A DNA stretch of 64,000 nucleotides, taken from Trogon surrucura. Its lineage: Eukaryota; Chordata; Aves; Trogoniformes; Trogonidae. Under the pieces are notes generated by a model. It had not been told where the DNA came from. It searched no databases and saw only the letters and a program-made list of their open reading frames with translations. Location of the stretch: contig CM036658.1 of NCBI GenBank assembly GCA_020746105.1, positions 14,616,689 to 14,680,688 on the forward strand, read 5' to 3'. This document shows, piece after piece, positions 47,613-60,672 of the stretch; within the stretch, counting starts at the first letter, position 1; the number at the start of each line of letters is the position of its first letter. The translations under genes and the position numbers were made by a program.

Positions 47613-50169
47613 TATCTTGCAGTCAGATAGCACTTACCACTTTATAAGACTGTATGCAACTCTATACAGAGTTCCTTCTTTCAGACCCCAGCTATACCCA
47701 AAGCAGTTCTTATATTCCTGGTCACAAGCACATTAGGTTCCCATCATTGTTTTTAAAAATGCTACTGATTGTTAATATCTACCTTTTGTTTTCCAGTTTA
47801 AATTTAGGCATAAATTATGTGAATTCTAGAGTGTAGAATGTCTATACTACTTCTAACTACCTCATGTTCATTGTATCCTTCCTTCATAAAACACATTGAT
47901 AGTGATCTGTTTTCTTCTCTAGCTCCATTTTATTAGGTTATCAAGTCAAGTTCTATAAGTTTTAATACAGACTGCCAATTCCCTTGATTACACCAAAAGC
48001 CATTTCCTTGACCTATTTCAAACTGAATTTGTCTTTCCTGAACAAACATAATCAGAATTTTACATAATATTTCAGACAGCTTCTTGGCGGTCATCTTGGT
48101 CTTTTGAGAATAGTTGATATAAAATAATATAATCCTTTGTGAAACACCAGATATCCTGTCTGTCTAAAGTATCTGCAACAAAATTGGTTACCATGTAAAA
48201 TGATTTTCGTTTACTTCCTTCTGAAAAAAAAACTGAGACAGCCAGAAAGAATTTGCGTTGATTAACCTGTGCAATTGCTGCTTGTAAGATGGTAAGTCTC
48301 TGGGGATTGTTTTGTCAACCAAATTAGAAATGTTAAATGCTTGTTTTCTACCTCTCAATGGTTTACATTCTTGCTATTGTAATTGTGGTAGCAGTAGAAT
48401 CGTTCCTTTATTTATCGAGCACCTGACAGTCTGCTCAGACGGGCACTCAATATAAAAGAAACCATATCGTGTGATTTCAGACCTTTAGGACACTGTAAAA
48501 CACCAAGAAGCATATGCAATCCTAGTGTCAGGGCAATTTAAACATTTCAGAGTTTTCAGATAAATAGTCCTTCCTAATTCAATACACGACATCAAATCGC
48601 TGACAATTTTGGTGATATATTATCTGTAAGTAAATTACCTACATTCTTAATTTCACAAACTAAAAGTCAAATTTAATATTTAATCCACTGAAAGTTAGAA
48701 TTTCTGTTGCAATCAGAACAAACCTGGTAAATTGAAATACAGTCACATATTAAATTCTTGAGTCAAGCCTACCAACAACAATTAATGGAAGTGCAGATAT
48801 CTATACGCAAGAACTGCTTTTCAGGAGGCAGAGTTTTCTCTTTTGTGAATTATGGTATGTGCACATATATTGATGAGAGAAAGTGTAATCTTTTGGTGAC
48901 AGGCAGAAGGAAAATGTGCAACTGTATCACTTAATGTAATACAGACACTTGTGTCTGACTGCAAAGGGCAGCAGATGGAAAGGGAAAGGCGAAGTCACAG
49001 AGGAGGAGCTTTATGAGACAAAAGAATAAACAGAGGGAACATTTAAGATGACTGTGAAGAAATATTAAAAATAACAGAACAAAACAAAACAACAAAAAAC
49101 CACAACCCACCACCAACTTTAAGAAAGAAGAATATGCTCAACTTTTCATTAAATACCTGAAGTAAAAAATTAGGAGAGATGTCACTTGAGATATAACTAG
49201 GCCAGACAGCGCCCTGTAAATGTATAATAAAAACTAAACTCGTTTTGAAACGGAGGACAAGATGCGTTGACTCTTTTCCAACTGTAGTGTCTTAAGGTAT
49301 GAAGCAAAGAGTAATCAGAATAAACAATAATTTTTGGATCTAATTTAACTGTCAGTGGGCTTTTCCTTTCTTAACTATTCCAATATGAAACAGCTAATTG
49401 GCAGCCACCTATTAATTGACTAGTCAAAGCCAAAAGGACAGCTGGCACAATTTTACATTCTTTTCTCCCTGGGTTCATAGATGAATTCTGGATAAGGTGT
49501 GAACAGTGTTTTACAGCAGCAATTAGTTTATTCCTGGGGCAAAGTACAAATAGAAGTGGGTATGTATGTACAGCAAGAAGCTTGTTTCCCATTCCACTGC
49601 GACTGAGGAAGTGACAGCCAGCTGGCAGTAGGCCACACAAATAAAAAATACCAGCTGGCGAATGTTGGTTTATTTTTTCCCACATGGCTAGAGGTATGTT
49701 GGATGACAGGAAGGTATGTTACTGACTATTTCTTGATAGTTACTTAACTCACCAGTCACAAACTAATTTGTAAGTAAAAGCGAGGGAATTTCTCCAAAGT
49801 ACCAGAAATAACCAAAGTTATTTAGAAGATCCGAACACATCAGATTATCTAAAAGGACCATAGTGATGTTACAATACTGATTTGAACTAACTGTTTTCTG
49901 AAGAGCCTGTGAAATCTCATCTTTTTATTAATATTCTGTGTCTCTAGTGTTGATTGGAAATTTCGCAACTTCTGCTTCTTCAGAAATTATTAATTTGGAA
50001 GCACCAAGTAACATAAACAAAAATGAATTTATTACATTAGTGCAGACGAATTATGTCATTAAAATTTAAGAAAATTATCAATGTCTAAACTGAAAATAGC
50101 CTTATTAAATATGCCTCTGGTGTGTAGTTCCATACAAGAACTGAAAATACATATTTAATTTTGACTCCT
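47613..50169. other. 2.5 kb AT-rich stretch, nothing identified
   Basis: No gene or transposon recognised. The 104-codon minus frame at 49371-49685 has no domain I can name. Confidence 0.5.
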
Positions 50170-50392
50170 CCCTTCCCTTCCCTTCCCTTCCCTTCCCTTC
50201 CCTTCCCTTCCCTTCCCTTCCCTTCCCTTCCCTTCCCTTCCCTTCCCTTCCCTTCCCTTCCCTTCCCTTCCCTTCCCTTCCCTTCCCTTCCCTTCCCTTC
50301 CCTTCCCTTCCCTTCCCTTCCCTTCCCTTCCCTTCCCTTCCCTTCCCTTCCCTTCCCTTCCCTTCCCTTCCCTTCCCTTCCCTTCCCTTCCC
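50170..50392. repeat. Perfect (CCCTT)n satellite-like microsatellite, ~45 units
   Basis: 223 bases of uninterrupted CCCTT, with no unit variant, ending at CCCG. All pyrimidine on the plus strand and all purine on the minus strand, so it can adopt triplex (H-DNA) structure. Open frames across it (50155-50412 minus, 50161-50505 plus) simply read the repeat. Absence of interruptions implies recent expansion and likely length polymorphism. Confidence 0.97.
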
Positions 50393-51271
50393 GTGAAGGC
50401 AGCTGGGAACATGTCAGTTATGATTCTCAGCTACTGGGATATTGTTACATTTTAGTATTGACCTGCAATATCATTAATTTAAGCTGGCCTGGTGACATGA
50501 AATGAAAGTCAAATACATATGTCTGTTTTGTAGGCCTCAAGTAGTTTAAATATTTATTTGAGATTGTATTAGTGACAGTCCTGAAACATTGGTTTACTTT
50601 TTGTATTACATATTCTATTTGCAATAGAAATAAAATATTATATATTGGAATAGAAAATTAACTGAAGATATGCTTTAAGAAGAATGTTACAAAACTAATA
50701 AATGGCAATTTGAGGAAAATTAATCCTGATAAGTGTTAAAGATGGCATATTGTCAAAGCAAGTATTGTGCACATAATGAAGAGAAGCAGCAAAACTTTGG
50801 GAAAATATTGTCAACAAAAGCCCCTCAGGTTCTCATCCAGTTTTATCAAACTTCTCAGAGAGAGATGTCATTCTATAATGCTTTCTACACATTTTACACC
50901 AAATTTTTCACATATGACATTAAATTATCTAAAACCTGCCTTAGGCCACATTTTATATCCAGTATTTATGCATACAGTCTTAAAGAGCTAGAAAATTAGA
51001 TTAAGTCTCACATTAACAATTCCCAGATCTTCTACTGGTTAACACATAACAATTTGCTTTCTCTGTTATTCTTATCAAAGTCTATTTACAGTATCCAGTA
51101 TTTAAAACTGTCTAAAAATATTCAAAGAAGGTTGTATTAATTGAAAAGCTAACACTTTATAGCTGTGTGATTACAATAATTTAAAATATATTTAAATATT
51201 GTAGCATAAGATCTCGATAGTCTGACAGACTCATTTATGGGTATGCATATATTACTAAGAAGATATGAAAT
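50393..51271. other. AT-rich stretch, nothing identified
   Basis: No repeats or plausible exons. The overlapping frames at 50733-50999 are chance. Confidence 0.5.
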
Positions 51272-51365
51272 GAGAGGTGTCCCTGCCTGTGAAAGTGAAG
51301 TTGGATTAAATGATCTCTAAGGTCCCTTCCAGCCTAGGCCATTCTATGATTCTATGATTCTATGA
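51272..51365 (+). mobile_element. tRNA-Ile SINE, 5'-truncated copy
   Basis: Matches the linker and CR1-like tail of the SINE at 21259: 'gagaggtgtccctgcc', 'gatgatctctaaggtccctt', 'cagcctagg', then three ATTCTATG-type units. The tRNA head is missing. Confidence 0.82.
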
Positions 51366-53635
51366 AATATGAAAAGGCACATATATAACATACATCTTAA
51401 AAATGTCAAGAGTTTTCCTACCTTTTTTTGAACATTTCTTTCCTTCCCTGGTTATATCTGAAGAAGCATTACCATTTGATCACTAACACAATACCAGTTT
51501 TAACTAGAAAAAATAATTAGACTTTGTTCTCTTTGGAGTTTTAAATGTTTGTTTGTTTGTTTGTTTGTTTTAAAGCTAAAATGTGTTTAAGTTGATATTG
51601 TTCATATTAGATCCTGAGTAGATGTGTTAATTCAGCTTTTAAAGCAATAAGATTTAATTCAAACAAATTGGAAGCTGCAACCATGACATAATGATTGCCC
51701 TAGGTCTTTCCTAGTTAACTTTTTGATTTTTCTTTCGGTTGCCTTTCTACTACAAGGTACTTTTGAGAATTCTTGTATCACGATTTACTATTACTAAATC
51801 TTTCTCTTGTGATTTTTTGATTTGGCATGATATGTACTTAGTGACATATTCCTGAAAATATTTTTGTTATTAACTTGTTAAGTAGGAAAAGACATATGCT
51901 GTCTTGCTAATCACATCTGTTTAGAAAATACAAATTAGATTAAAAAAAACCAAACAACCGAAGACACAATCTATTAGCCCTAAGTTGTTGATTTAAAGAT
52001 CTATTTATTTAATGGTTGTTCCAGGATCTCAGGATTCACTCCACTTTATTGCACAGTGAGTATACACTGGCTCAATTGTCGTTACATGAGGTGCATCACA
52101 GAACTCCCTTCCAAAACAGAGCTCGGCTGACAACATACAAGATTCATAAACAGCTACTGTCTCTCCCGAAATATAAACACCAAAAGAATTAGTTGTTGCC
52201 CTGAATGTATATGAAGAAAGTAAGATAGCATAGCACCTCTTCTACAGAAAGCTTTACTTTCCTGTAGCTGTACAATCTATAGCTTACTTCTTTGATACTG
52301 CAGGAAATCTGTAGGAACCAGCACATCACAGAGACGTTCAGAAATGGAAACTATACTCTGAAGGGTTAATCTTTGGTAAAACCATTTTTTCCTTTGAACC
52401 ATGATAATGAACTTATTCAAAAATTAAACAAATAACTATGTAAAGAACATGCACCTTACTGTGACTTGAAAACAAAACCCAGTTATATGAATCAAAATAT
52501 TTTTACAAGATGTCGCTGGAACCACACAATGTAATAAACAGAAGAAGATGTGTATCAAGCACAGAGTGTACTCCTTTATCTTTGTGAACTAAATTTGTTA
52601 TCTTTAAAAAAAACAAACAAGGCCTATTGTGTTTTGCTTAATTCTTGTGTATTACACTTAATTCCTGTGTATTCCAACAGTTTAACTTTTTGGGCAGCAA
52701 TATGTTGGCATGAAGCATTTTAGTTGTTAATATAAAAATATGAAAAAACACAGGTTACACAGAAATTGTTAACAGATGGCTTATTTCTGTCTTTTCAGGT
52801 AAAATGTTTAATGTTAAGACATAGATAAACTGAGTTCACTCAGGTTCAAAATTTTACTGAGTACATCTGCTGAAAGGAATAATATAAGGAACGGCTGAAA
52901 ACCAGATGTAAAACAATGAGGGCAAACAAATCTCTCCTTTTTATTATTGCTGTTCTGTTGGTCTATTATGCTAGCACATTTTCATTAGGAAGCTCCGGCT
53001 GAACAATAATCTACATACAGTTCAATCAACAATTTTGACTGCCAAAGGAAAGTGCAGACAGAGATTTGTGAGTGTAATTATAATGGATATAAAAAAAAAG
53101 AGAAAAAATATTTAGAAGACACAATATCAGCCCAAAAAATCTCAGCTTAAGATGTTTTCAGATGTTTTCATATTTCTTACTCTTTAACTTCCAAAATAGA
53201 ATTGTTATTGCCTTCCTGTGTGTATATTATTTTGAGACACCTGAAAAATGGCCAGCATATTTTGGAGTACTTAGGAAAACTGACTGAAAAGGACACCTTA
53301 TGGTAAATAATGAAGAACCTACTGTAAAGAGCAGGTTTTTAGGACTGCAAGCCTAAGCAAAGTAATTGGATGTGGGTATCAAACAAATAAAATATAGCAA
53401 TGAAAAAGTTCTTTGAGTTTATGAATTCGTTCATGATTTCTTGAGTATCATCAGCAGAATGTATCAGCTACTGACTTGTTAATGTTCAAATTAGAAAAAC
53501 TCTGCAAGCAACTGTTGTGATTGTAGGTTGTTTTTTTTTTTTAATGGGGAAAAAAAAAAAGTATGTCCTTTCTAAGTCAGGGAGGAGAAAAATAATTCCT
53601 GAGTACCTGGTGATGAGAAGGCATTTTTTGTGGTT
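51366..53635. other. 2.3 kb AT-rich stretch
   Basis: A (GTTT)n tract lies at 51547-51570. A less AT-rich patch at 52020-52190 is unassigned. No genes recognised. Confidence 0.5.
51547..51570. repeat. (GTTT)n microsatellite
   Basis: Six consecutive GTTT units. Confidence 0.9.
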
Positions 53636-54443
53636 TGTCCTGGTTTGAGCTGCATAGAACCCATTCTGTTTAGTGATTTCTACTTCTCAGGTCAGTCTCT
53701 TCTAAAAGGCTGCACTTTCCAAAATCAGCAGCAGGTTTTTGCAGACAGTGTTTACTACTAAAAATGATAACACCTGATGTTTACAGTCACTGCCTGGGAC
53801 TGGGATGCAGAAAGGCTCTGGCTGATACTTATTCCTGTAGTGACCAAGGCCACTGCTGACTCTCGTGTACCATGCTGGGGGTGCCGGCAAGTAAAAGGGG
53901 TCACAAAGAAGTCAAAGTTTGCATCCCCCGGGGGTAACAGAAAGGCAACCAACACGAGTATTCCATTGCCATACTTGGTATAAAACTGAAGGATCATGAG
54001 AGCTTATGTCTCTTCTTTCTTCTCTTCTGCAATGGCTGGTGTCCAGGGAGGACTCTGTCCGAGCTCCTGTCTTTGATCCCAATCCTGAGTTCCTGAACCT
54101 GGCTCCCGTATCCAGCTCCACTCTGCAACTGAACCTGAGACTTCCCCAGTGCCTGCTCTGTAGCACCAGTGACGATTGCTATCGGAGCTGGGCAGGGCGT
54201 CAGGAGTCAGGTTTGATATCAGTTTTGTATGTATGTACATAGTGTACTATGTTTATTATTATTTTATGTTTATTCCTTATTCATTAAAGCTGTTGGGGTT
54301 TTTTGTTTGTTTGTTTGTTTGTTTTTTTCCCCAATCCACAAGTGTCTCTGCTTCATTCCCTTTTCCCTTCTCTTTGGGGAAAGAGAGAGAGTTAGAGAGT
54401 GTCTGTCAGGGTTCAGTGGCTGGCCCAGCCCTGACCTGTGACA
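53636..54443 (+). mobile_element. Solo LTR (808 bp)
   Basis: It starts TGTCCTGGTTTGAGC and ends CCTGTGACA (TG...CA). A TATA box (TATAAAA, 53979-53985) lies 25-30 bases upstream of the expected RNA start. A CpG-depleted, GC-richer leader follows (54020-54210), then ATTAAA (54283-54288), a (GTTT)n run (54303-54328) and U5. Several frames (53758-53997, 53912-54166, 54004-54240, 54176-54469) overlap it and are not genes. No retroviral coding sequence or clear target duplication is seen. Confidence 0.8.
53979..53985 (+). promoter_or_regulatory. LTR TATA box
   Basis: TATAAAA within the solo LTR, followed about 300 bases later by ATTAAA. Confidence 0.55.
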
Positions 54444-55908
54444 GAGCTTGTTCCACAGTTAAGCTTTAACTTTTTAGTTCTGTTTATAGCTGAGAGTTAT
54501 CCATTTTCACTCACAAAAGTTTTATGCAACTGGATATTGTAAAGCTTTGTTCTCCAGACTCACCATTTACCCCACCTGTTATCTTCTTTCTCTTAAGAAT
54601 ATCATAATCCATAGAAATTTCTTACGAGTGATTCATAGATTTACTATCCCCGTAATAAAACCATGATCAAAGTCAAGCAGCCAAATTCATATTTCTCAGT
54701 TTCATTTCTAATAATTGCATAAAATTGTGTTTTCCAACACGCTATGTTCCAATAAGGCTATATCAGGTTTTAATACCAGTAATTAACTTCATTCAGGAAA
54801 TGTGTTTTAAAATAAAATGCAGTAATGTAGGGTTAAGCTAGAGTATCTTTAGCTATATCTGGGTAAAAGTGTTTTAACACAAAACTATCAATTAACAGAT
54901 CAGTTAGCTGTTCCTAACAGAAACTTTCTAATTTCAAGGCCTTTCTGACAGCATTGTTTCTGAGAGTACCGTATTCATCTCATGCTTCAGGCAGATTGTC
55001 TTTAAACCTATTATGTTAGTACTGGTTAGCCCATCTGCTTACTCCACTGAGACAGACAATCACATCTAGAGAATTAAAAAAAAATAATATCACAGAAGTA
55101 TCTTTTGTTGTTTCAAGATGTTACATGCACAACCTGGACCTTCTTCTGTGCATGCACAGAAGCTACCCACAAGCTGCAGCCCAATACTGCTTACAGGACT
55201 CCTTTGTTTTCCAGCTATGTTTTTAGCCTACAGCTCCACCCTCTTCTGAATCCTCTGAGGTACCAGTACCTATCAAATTAGTTAAAACCTTCACAAAGTG
55301 CAGAACATCTCACTGTTGAAGAAACATATATACCAAGGATCTTGGGAAACAAGTGTTTTCCAATTAATTTTAGGCCTTTATGTGTGGTCTAGGCATTAAA
55401 ACAGTGGTCTAATGAAATGAGACATCAGAACACTGTCCATTTCAGATCCTTAAAAAGACTGTAGCTACTGAGAATCATACAGAAGACTCAGCGTTTCACT
55501 TGTCTCAACAGGAACCAAGTGTCCATGACCCACTTACAGGGGTTACTGTCACCATTGGTACCCATCAAGAAGGAGGATGAATAGGTTGTTATCTTACATG
55601 GAAATTTGGGGCACCCTGGTTTGTTTGTTTTCTATTTTTTTCTGACCACTTGTTCCATAGCAGTATTGACTTTCCTAATTCCTGACTCTGACACTTATTT
55701 CAAACTTAGTTTAAGTTAACCTTAAGTTAGACTCAATTGCTCAGAAACTTTGATTTGCAGTAGCTATACATTGTACCGAAAAACCTTTGAGACTCTTACC
55801 ACAAGTACTTACTAAAGGAAAATACTAGTCAAACAAACAACGGTATCTTTCTTTTGTGAGAGTAGGTGTCTTCTAGTTCCTGAATATCACATGCTGACAC
55901 CTCTGACA

Positions 55909-55963
55909 GGGCAAGGGCAAGGGCAAGGGCAAGGGCAAGGGCAAGGGCAAGGGCAAGGGCAAG
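55909..55963. repeat. (GGGCAA)n hexanucleotide array, 9 units
   Basis: Nine perfect GGGCAA units followed by GGAAAG. Regularly spaced GGG triplets. Confidence 0.95.
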
Positions 55964-58900
55964 GAAAGAAGAAACCGCATAAAAATGATGAGAGAAAACC
56001 AAATAAAAGGATTGAGTTGCATCAGAGATTTAGATTTAGAAATTACTTCTTGATATGATTATTTTGTACTCATTCCACATCACTTTGTAGATCTGAGTTG
56101 TTAGGTGTTAATTAGGCCCTAGTAATTTATGTCAACTCTTCTATAAACAGATGTTAATTCTTCAGTCCTTTTGAAGGAAGATACACTAGTAACAGTAGTG
56201 ACCCTAAGTGAAATACACAGGCATTTGATAGACACGCCAAACAGTATGTGTTTGATTTGCATTGTAAAAAAATATGTAGTAATTTGGTTACTATTATATC
56301 TTGAAATCATTGATCATGAAAAACAACTACTATTGGAGTAGTTTCTATAATTGGAAAGAGTTGGAAAACTCTTTCTCTCACGTTGTCATGAACTACAGCC
56401 TTTACAGTTTGTGATCTTTAGAAACCTTACTGGCAAACTGTTGAGAAAATGTAACACTCAAAATATTCATTTATCAATGTAGATCAGTCTCCCTTATTTA
56501 GGAAAAAAATATTATTTCTTATGTATAAGAGAAAGGTTTTCAAAGCCTGAAAAATTACTTTTCACTTGTGAAAGTAAAATAAAGAAAACGACGGAAATGC
56601 ATAAAGCAACAAGGTTTTATCTCAGATCTGATAGGAGTTAGCAAAAAATCCCTCAGAACCTTTTTCAAACAAACAGCTTAATTCTATAACTTGAAAGTTC
56701 CTATGACAAACTAAAATCTTATAATAAAAGAAGTAGACTAAAGAAGAGTTTTAATACTCTCTGTACTTATGTACAGCTATTATCTTACATCAGTATGTGA
56801 TATACAGGTCACTAATATCAAGGGATAACAGTTAAGCAGTGCAGTAATAGACGACCTTTTATAACTCAAGTTCTGTTAAAAAACTACCTAATAATGAGTA
56901 AACTAGGAAAAAGAAATAACTTGATTAACCTTAGCCATCTGAAACTAGTGTTAACCTGTAGCCCATAATTCTCAAAACAAAAAATCAATCAAACAAAACC
57001 AAAAAAAAAATGGTATCTCCAACCACTTAATTAATAATTATAATATTTTGTAGTAGACCATAAAAAATTGTTGAGAAATGTGTAGGGCTTGAATCTAGAT
57101 GTTGATGTAGACTCAAATATGTGAATTTACAGGTATTTTTTTTAAATTTCTGAGGAACCAGGATTAGAATACATTTGCACCATTAAATGAGTTGTTTCTA
57201 AATGTGTTTTGTATGTAATTTTGATATATTCTTGTAAACTTTGCTCTCTGTATCCTCAAGAAAAACATTAACTGTCCTCTGATCTACACCACTTAGGTGT
57301 AGAGGTCCTTAATAATGATTCACAGTTCCCTTTTATTTTTGACATGTAACATATTTTTTAAAGGACTTAGTTTGTACTGTCTTGATTTTTGTATCATTCT
57401 GATCTGCAAGACAGTCCTTGCCTAAAGTGAAATATGTGAAAAAAACCCAACCACTATTATTAGCAATCCAATTTGAAAAAATAAATAAATTTGCTCTACA
57501 GTGTCTGTTTTCCATAAACAAGGCCTAGTGTCATTACTGTGCTAGTAACCTTCAGTTCTTTACTCAATGATTTCTGACTTATCACTTCCATTATTTTTCT
57601 GTGGAACGCATGAAAAGTTGTCAGTCCTACAAGTACCTATGTCATCCATTTGCCATTCTAAAATGTTGTCATAAAATTATCTTCCTTCCAGCTTTGTGGA
57701 ACTTCTCCAGTATTTTAAGACTTACTGAAAATCAGTATTAATATTCTAAGAATGTTCTTTGTCAGTCTTCTTAAAACTCTTGGATGAAAATTCCCCGAAG
57801 TCACTGCTCTAAAGTCTGCTAGCCTGATTAAAATTATTGTATTATTTTCTTATATGGTTAATTTCCAAAATTAGAATAATTAATCTAATGCTTGTTAATT
57901 CTTCTTCATTGTTATCAGTATTTTTACTGCTCATATACACCAAAGAATTTATACGATTGCTGGGTTTATTTTTGTTCCTAAGATACTTTGAATTACAATT
58001 TACTACACTTCTTTTTTCTAGTCACAGATTAGCGTTTTCTCTTTTACTTCCCTTATTAATTTTCTGATGAAAATATTTTTTAGTTTCATATTTCCATACT
58101 TATCTGTCTGCATACAACTATAAAAGTATCCAAACATCTCAGTACGTATATATGAATACAATAAGAATACAATAACGAAAACAGCTTTACGCTTGATTCT
58201 TCTCACAGGCCGATTTATTCTTTGGCAATTTTTTCCTGTGGGCTAAGAGCCATTATTGTCTTTTATCTCAACAAGACCACTGGGACATGTACTAACACAC
58301 ACATTGTTAAAAAAGTAATAAAAATACATAGAATTTGGTTATGTGTCCCTGATTTTAAGTAAACATTGTTATAGATTGACCTGATGATACTATTAACACA
58401 AACATGTTAACTCAACTTATTCTCTAAAATTGAACCTTTGGGCCAAATCATCTTTCCTCAAGAAATACGTGTTGTTTTTTTTTTTTCTACAGATAAATAC
58501 TGAATTTTCACAATGCACGTTCCTTCAACAAATGTAAGACATTGTAAGGCAGGATTTTGTTGCCACAGAAGTAAAGCACTGAAGTGCTGTGTGTTGTCCT
58601 GGGCATAATAGAGTAAGCAACAGGCTTTTGATTTCAACACATGCTGGTGTTGTAAGAGAGATTTGGCTCATGCAGTTAGGTCCCAGGGCAGAGTAGGGAG
58701 AGTTTTTCTTATATAAGGAGGATATGAATTAATTTCTGTAATTTATAGCTGAGGAAGCCTGTGCACAGATTTTCCTGTGTGTCAAACACATTGTCAGTGT
58801 AAACTGTAGACCATACTATATAAAATCGTGGTTCAACCCTACAGTTTCTTGTGGCTGTAAAAACTCATGATATATTTTCATAAACCTGCACAGCATTGTT

Positions 58901-60060
58901 TTGTCTTAGTGTGTTACAAATTGTTACTTACAAAGTAAGTATTTTGGATATAAATATGAAATTAAATCAGATTTTGAAATAATACGAACAAAGTGTAAGG
59001 AATATTGAAAACATCAATGTGAATTTCCATGTATTCCTTTTCAAGAACTCACCACTGAATATCACTTGAGTATACAGTAAGTTCATGCACAGAAGATAAG
59101 TAATATTTATGCTTAAGAAAACTGGTTATGTGTTTGGGTGATTGTGTTGAAGTTGTCAATTAACATTTAGGTGCAGACAGGGACACATCAGTATCATGAT
59201 TTTTTCCTTTACTATAGATGAGGGTACTGCAGCTTTAAGGATCATTTGGTTTACTACAAGTTAAGTTACTGGTGTTTACAGTTTCCTGTAATATCAACCA
59301 ACCTGACGGAGCATTAGAAATGTCAAAAAGATAGTCCAGAGACAAAATCTCAGGTTCAAAGGGATTGGTATTTGGGTTTTACTATTTTATTTTTCATTTA
59401 TTTAAATTCTCGGACTTGGGATTTTAACTTTATGTCTAGATAGTTCATGATATCATTTAGTGGGCTGTCTTTCTAAAACATACTCACCTCAGGAGGAAGA
59501 CACTCATTAAGGAAATCTTTCGAGATCAAGTATTTAATAAGATTAAAATTGCCAACTCATGAATTGCATGAGGGCACACTAGCACTATGACTCCTCTTGG
59601 CATAGTCAGTTAGAATTTTCACAGCCAGCTACATCTTAACGAAGAAGATACATTGTAGAAAACAGAATCTAATTGCAATACATTTACATTAACATATTTG
59701 GATACACCACTTTAATTTGTCTTTTTTTTTCCCAACTTTGCACTCTTGGCCTGAGAGCTTTTAATGCCATAACGCATAAAGTTTTGCTCTTAATGCTCAG
59801 CAGGTACCAGAAACTACATGCCATAGATGTCCTGAGCTGGAATGACTGTGCACTGAGATAAGAAAATTTATTAAAAAGAAAACCAAACAAACCAAATCAA
59901 ACTAAAACATGTTGTTGTTATAAAAGTGAAGAAAAACTCAGGTTTTCTTGAGAATTCTTTGCAGAATGAGTGAGGAATGTTCACAGTATTGGATAAGTAC
60001 TTAAACAGTCTCTGGATTAATACTAATTACGGATGGCTAAACTATGACCATAACTGTTAC

Positions 60061-60083
60061 AAAAAAAAAAAAAAAAAAAAAAA
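60061..60083. repeat. A23 run
   Basis: Homopolymer of 23 A with no SINE or pseudogene body upstream that I recognise. Confidence 0.85.
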
Positions 60084-60492
60084 GAAGAATTGCAATTATT
60101 TTTTTTTTTAATTTTAAAATTCCTCAAACTTTCTGTGAAGGTCTACTTACTATCACTTAAGCTATGCATGCAGAAAGCTATCAATGATATCACCTAATCT
60201 CTTCTGTTTGTACTTGTTTTCTTCGTTTTCTTTTGATACTCAGAAATAAAAATTTCATTTGATTTAATCTTCGTAATTTCTAGAGTGCACCAGCAGTTGA
60301 GATGTTCTGTAAAGCCATTTCAGAGGGCCTTAGTAGATAAATAACTTTCAGTAACCCACAGAATATTTAATTGATATATGTTGACGGTGGTTAAAGAAGG
60401 AGGGAAAAAAAAAGGACTGGAGAGGAAATAGGACTGGAAAAGCAATATTGAGAGGAAAATACTTGGTTCTTTCAGGGCATGATTTTGCTTGT

Positions 60493-60672
60493 ATCACAGA
60501 ATCACAGAATGGCCTAGGCTGGAAGGGACCTTAGAGATGATTTAATCCAACTCCCCTGTCATGGACAGGGACGCCTCTCAGCTAGATCCTGCAACACATG
60601 GGGACTGAACGGGAATCAAACCCTTGACATTTGTGTTTCAGCACCATGCTCAACGGAGTAAGCTAAATTACA
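60493..60672 (-). mobile_element. tRNA-Ile SINE, near-complete antisense copy
   Basis: On the minus strand: a tRNA-like head with 'gagcatggtgctgaaa' and a B box (gggtttgattcc), the linker 'ccccatgtgttgcaggatct', 'gagaggcgtccctgtccatg', and the tail 'gatctctaaggtcccttcc'-like segment with two ATTCTGTG units. Collinear with the copy at 21259-21448. The first few head bases are decayed. Confidence 0.85.

Larger units (their letters stand above)
54444..60492. other. 6 kb AT-rich gene-free stretch
   Basis: The longest part of the window without a recognised transposon. It contains the (GGGCAA)n array at 55909 and an A23 run at 60061-60083. All open frames are under 80 codons with no domain signature. 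Confidence 0.55.

Noticed and set aside
50155..50505. 85- and 114-codon repeat-containing frames
   Set aside because: Translation of the (CCCTT)n microsatellite.
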